Positions 36,101-38,267 of a stretch of DNA of 38,267 nucleotides are shown here, one piece after another. The translations under genes were made by a program, and so were the position numbers. The stretch lies in contig JAAAOD010000043.1 of assembly GCA_009908535.1 (NCBI GenBank), forward strand, positions 1-38,267, in the 5' to 3' direction. Below the pieces are notes generated by a model. It ran no database searches. It had not been told where the DNA came from and worked only from the letters and a program-made list of their open reading frames with translations. The first letter of the stretch is position 1. Every line of letters starts with the position of its first letter. This stretch comes from Verrucomicrobiota bacterium (GTDB taxonomy: Bacteria; Verrucomicrobiota; Verrucomicrobiia; Opitutales; Oceanipulchritudinaceae).

Positions 36101-36670
36101 GGAGAAACCTTCCTTGAATTTCCCGAAAACCATCCGGGAGTGCGAATGGACGGCTCAACTTCCATTAACCTGGAAACAAGGCGGATGCTTACCATTGCGA
36201 TGTGGGTGCGTCCCGACGAATCGGCAGGGGAAAAGACCTCCGTCCTGTATGAGCAGGGTGGTTACTGGCGTGGTTTGAATCTCCTTCTTGAAAACGGACG
36301 CCTGCAGGCCAATGGCTGGAACAAGCCGGATAACGAATCCGGCTGGAACCTGACGACTTTGCATGGAGGCGATGTCCTTCTTGGTCAGTGGAACCATGTG
36401 GCTGTCGTTCTTGAAGCAGGTGATGCGGTGAAGGAAGGATCTTTCCGGCTCTTCCTGAACGGCAATTTGGTCGATGCGGGAGCCGCTTCGCAGCTCTGGG
36501 TGCATTCAGGTGCCATTGGTCTTGGGCAGGTCCAAGGAACGACCCTCTACCGTGACCAGGGGGTTCGGGAATTGGACCCGTTCCAGGGGTGCATTGATGA
36601 CCTGGCAGTTTGGGAAGCTCCCCTTTACGGAGCCCAGATCGAGGAACTCATCCTCAGTCGTTCTTTTTAA
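33128..36670 (+). CDS. Secreted S8 subtilase-like protein with FN3 and two LamG-like (concanavalin A-like) domains
   Basis: RPIIAVVDNGAPADYPDYHYW (Asp), GNGIDDDGNGYVDDLTGYNF (Ca-binding-type insert), GGHGSSIARI (His), GGIVVAAAGNN (Asn), APGEVTSFATPLV (Ser); FN3 at PPQAPVFADVEASRGSIKLSWSEL...; two repeats with YTISFWVRP / LTIAMWVRP and FDDLAIW / IDDLAVW. Start uncertain (33128 is GTG; internal ATGs exist). Confidence 0.85.
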   Translation: MKKAVWLPVLFLRRILSGYGAATMKSSALNTLMKMLVPRKRLLSFAVISLLIAGFWKAGFTPERSDAPAMEKAAEARMEKAESAWLPASSAEAVAATQEEAAPLLHSPFLDTENLEMEEWRSRAGTVEGIFRLRDGRRVVFSARKNRQGHLSIRSAAIAGEYILRTDDLPWSAWQAEKYFRRGRIQVLESNKHLTQIRVPAEDLRAIETSETMLFRHLGKEQVGRNGLVYPVAAPDDPKYAASWALAKLDLEPVWEKFGFSPEASLARRPIIAVVDNGAPADYPDYHYWVNEDEVPGNGIDDDGNGYVDDLTGYNFHHYNSDLSFSGGHGSSIARISASITNNGWGSASPASSAALMRVNYYEKAAGTHWGALSAMLYAGENGADVINCSFVSQIDTMFSYVIREIGRHGGIVVAAAGNNRINLDDDSMYPASSPEANVITVGASNAEDERAASNFSATQVDVFAPGEVTSFATPLVTSTLALLRALDPSASSSELIAAVVEGADPVHALEGLCVANGRLNTRGAVESLLGISLSEEADLKPEAPEPPQAPVFADVEASRGSIKLSWSELDGIDGFEIHYSEDGNPFLPVEPSSMLPATVTSLVVDGLLDGTDYKFRLRTYAGSLYSDWTPSALVATPESSPEPVQEPGPTPEVEGRVPAPLHYWDITGVDGNPFEDTATRNYPMLVESVKVVSDEIDGHVDQVADVTPAGKASLESANSTNLQIRDEYTISFWVRPSAESLVGRPVLFEQGGGSRGLCLHLDEGRLVAGAWNAVTSESGWQGTWLQGPALAVEEWVHIGLTLSGGEEVGDSGLTLHINGQVVAEGPASQLWRHSDGIGIGTVSGKARVNGEVVSSADPFAGAFDDLAIWHTSLSEAEFHDWIGITCGRDRPAENCPAPIYEPAPGSPVVTKPDPNGEAEVVAENEGGATPAQQDIYSAPQLDANGNVVVVVPDPAHFWDFEEGNGAWAMDGGYDPVNLKVTACDWVAVGNGETFLEFPENHPGVRMDGSTSINLETRRMLTIAMWVRPDESAGEKTSVLYEQGGYWRGLNLLLENGRLQANGWNKPDNESGWNLTTLHGGDVLLGQWNHVAVVLEAGDAVKEGSFRLFLNGNLVDAGAASQLWVHSGAIGLGQVQGTTLYRDQGVRELDPFQGCIDDLAVWEAPLYGAQIEELILSRSF

Positions 36671-36782
36671 ATTAATTTCCCCTCGGGTTACCGGAAAGGG
36701 GGAATCAAGCAGTCAGCGTCGTGATGCCCTGAGAGGAGTATTCGCTGTGTTTTCCTGGTAATACGCTGCTGCTAACATGAGA

Positions 36783-36816
36783 GGGTCGTTTCCACCGGAA
36801 GCGGCCCTTTCTTTTG
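36783..36816 (+). terminator. Rho-independent terminator downstream of the subtilase-LamG gene
   Basis: GGGTCGTTTCC-ACC-GGAAGCGGCCC: 11-bp stem with G-T pairs and 3-nt loop, followed by TTTCTTTT. Confidence 0.72.
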
Positions 36817-36818
36817 CA

Positions 36819-36846
36819 TAAAAAAAGCCACCCGGGTGGGTGGCTG
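36819..36846 (-). terminator. Rho-independent terminator for the first PEP-CTERM gene
   Basis: AGCCACCC/GGGTGGCT inverted repeat (36826-36845) followed on the minus strand by a T-run (A-run on +), 24 bp after the stop. Confidence 0.8.
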
Positions 36847-36869
36847 AAAAAGGGCGGTTTCAAACGAGA

Positions 36870-37667
36870 TTACTTCCGGGCTGTCCGCCGGCGCCGGACG
36901 TAAAGGAACCCACCGAGGCCCAAAAGCGCAAGCGCCGCGATCTGGGACGGTTCCGGTACCGGTGTGCTGTTGACATAAAAGAAGCCGTCATCGAAGTCGA
37001 TCGCGTCTCCGGTGCGGTCATCGATCGCGAAAATGTACTCGTCAATGATGGGACTGCCGTCAAGCGGATCTACAGCCTGGAACATTTTGAATTTGTTTTC
37101 ATCCGACTGGTCCGCGAAGACCCCGACGGAGAGGTCGTCGTGCGCGAACCGAACCACAGCGTTAGCCGCATAATCGTTCACCACGGCAACGGTGCGAGGC
37201 GGATCGTCCGGATCGGCTCCGTTGTTATCCTCGTCATAGAGAAAGAGGCTTTCTGATCCTGCGACCGGTGTATCCACTTCCAGAATAAGTTCATTCAGGT
37301 CGATACTGGAATTGCCGAAGTACCCCACGTCCATAATCCCTCCATTTCCCGGGATCAGGAAGGCTGGAAGGTTAACCGTCATTTCGACGAACTTGTGTGT
37401 GGCGACGCTGCCGGCTTCCTTCAAACCCGGAGAGCTGTTGGTCCAGAAGTCACCGGCGACAGAATCAAAAAAGATCTCTGTGTAAGGAGGCCCCTCGGAT
37501 ATACGCCAGATATCGACGACATACAGGTCCTGTTTATCCGACTCCATTTGGTCGATGAAGCCATTGAAAACAGCGTTGGGATTAGGTTCCGTTATGGAAA
37601 CCTGCCCGAAAACAAAAGCAGGGGAGAGCATCCCCGCGGCTGTGACAAGAGTGATGATTTTTTTCAT
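36870..37667 (-). CDS. PEP-CTERM sorting-domain secreted protein (copy 1)
   Basis: Internal ATG at 37667 gives signal peptide MKKIITLVTAAGMLSPAFVFGQ; C-terminus VPEPSQIAALALLGLGGFLYVRRRRTARK is a canonical PEP-CTERM tripartite tail. Confidence 0.9.
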   Translation of the reverse strand: MKKIITLVTAAGMLSPAFVFGQVSITEPNPNAVFNGFIDQMESDKQDLYVVDIWRISEGPPYTEIFFDSVAGDFWTNSSPGLKEAGSVATHKFVEMTVNLPAFLIPGNGGIMDVGYFGNSSIDLNELILEVDTPVAGSESLFLYDEDNNGADPDDPPRTVAVVNDYAANAVVRFAHDDLSVGVFADQSDENKFKMFQAVDPLDGSPIIDEYIFAIDDRTGDAIDFDDGFFYVNSTPVPEPSQIAALALLGLGGFLYVRRRRTARK

Positions 37668-37696
37668 AATGACTGAGTTTGCGATGTTGAAGGCAA

Positions 37697-37725
37697 TATC
37701 TAGGGTATTTTCCTGAAAAAAGCAA
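37697..37725 (-). promoter_or_regulatory. Candidate sigma70-type promoter of PEP-CTERM copy 1
   Basis: On the minus strand TTGCTT-N17-TAGATA in an AT-rich stretch, with the -10 element ~30 bp before the ATG at 37667. Confidence 0.4.
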
Positions 37726-37819
37726 GGAGTTTTTCTGAAGGAAACGGAACTTTTCCGGTTTCCGGCCTGCCCGATGTGGAAGATGCTTTCCCTGCGGAAG
37801 CTGCGTTTCCTTGTCAGTA

Positions 37820-37847
37820 TAAAAAAAGCCACCCTTGCGGGTGGCTG
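37820..37847 (-). terminator. Rho-independent terminator for the second PEP-CTERM gene
   Basis: AGCCACCC-TTGC-GGGTGGCT (37827-37846) followed on the minus strand by T7. Confidence 0.82.
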
Positions 37848-37875
37848 ATCAAAAAAGATTCCGGCTCAGCCCGGC

Positions 37876-38267
37876 TTACTTGCGGGACTGGCGGCGCCGA
37901 CGGATATAGAGAAATCCACCCAGCCCAAGGAGGGCAAGGGCCGCAATCTGCGACGGTTCCGGTACCGGAGCGATGTCGCCGGTCACGTAGAAGAAACCAT
38001 CATCGAAATCAATCGCGTCGTTGGTGCGATCATCAATGGCAAAGATGTACTCGTCATCAATGACGGAGCCGTCCGTAAGGTCGACTGCCTGAAACATTTT
38101 GAATTTGTTTTCGTTCGACTGGTCCGCGTAAACGCCGACGGACAGGTCATCGTGTGCGAAACGAACCACGGAGTTAACGGCGTAATTGTTCACCACGGAA
38201 GCGGTGCGAGGCGGGTCGTCCGGATCGCCTCCGTTATTATCTTCATCGTAGAGGAAGAGGCTTCCCG
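37876..38267 (-). CDS. PEP-CTERM sorting-domain protein (copy 2; N-terminus beyond the window)
   Basis: Frame stays open to the window edge: ...GSLFLYDEDNNGGDPDDPPRTASVVNNYAVNSVVRFAHDDLSVGVYADQSNENKFKMFQAVDLTDGSVIDDEYIFAIDDRTNDAIDFDDGFFYVTGDIAPVPEPSQIAALALLGLGGFLYIRRRRQSRK, close paralog of copy 1. Confidence 0.88.
   Translation of the reverse strand, partial: GSLFLYDEDNNGGDPDDPPRTASVVNNYAVNSVVRFAHDDLSVGVYADQSNENKFKMFQAVDLTDGSVIDDEYIFAIDDRTNDAIDFDDGFFYVTGDIAPVPEPSQIAALALLGLGGFLYIRRRRQSRK

Noticed and set aside
37668-37832. N-terminal extension of PEP-CTERM copy 1
   Set aside because: The internal ATG at 37667 starts a good signal peptide and follows a plausible promoter.
36819-37847. Paired AGCCACCC/GGGTGGCT inverted repeats as a CRISPR-like or mobile repeat
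   Set aside because: Only two copies ~1 kb apart, each right after a PEP-CTERM stop codon with a minus-strand T-run; they are terminators copied with the gene duplication.

Overview
The window looks like one large exopolysaccharide or capsule biosynthesis and export locus from a GC-rich Gram-negative bacterium. The PEP-CTERM tail VPEPSQIAALALLGLGGFLYVRRRR suggests a Verrucomicrobia/Opitutae-type genome, but that is inference. From left to right it contains: (i) murB and a GDP-mannose 4,6-dehydratase-like gene; (ii) a small minus-strand membrane-protein ORF with its own terminator-like hairpin; (iii) a ~26.5 kb plus-strand gene train (~2384-28971) with many ATGA/GTGA overlaps, encoding about 13 glycosyltransferases (11 GT4-like, 2 GT2), a Wzy-like polymerase candidate, a PglK/MsbA-type ABC transporter, two CDP-paratose-2-epimerase-like SDRs, three left-handed beta-helix acyltransferases, one acyltransferase-3 membrane protein, one polysaccharide pyruvyltransferase and three sulfotransferase-like proteins; (iv) a convergent minus-strand export operon of short OPX/Wza, Wzz-BY-kinase fusion and outer-membrane beta-barrel; (v) a divergent S8-like (subtilase) protein with FN3 and two LamG-like domains; (vi) a tandem pair of PEP-CTERM genes, the second truncated by the window edge. 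No rRNA, tRNA, CRISPR array or transposase was recognised. Assignments come from reading motifs in the supplied translations; no database search was run. The most notable points are the predicted heavily decorated (sulfate, pyruvate, acyl) polymer, the unusual flippase/export combination, a Tyr-to-Phe change in the SDR YxxxK motif of one epimerase, a large deletion beside the predicted catalytic Ser of the subtilase, and the tandem PEP-CTERM duplication.
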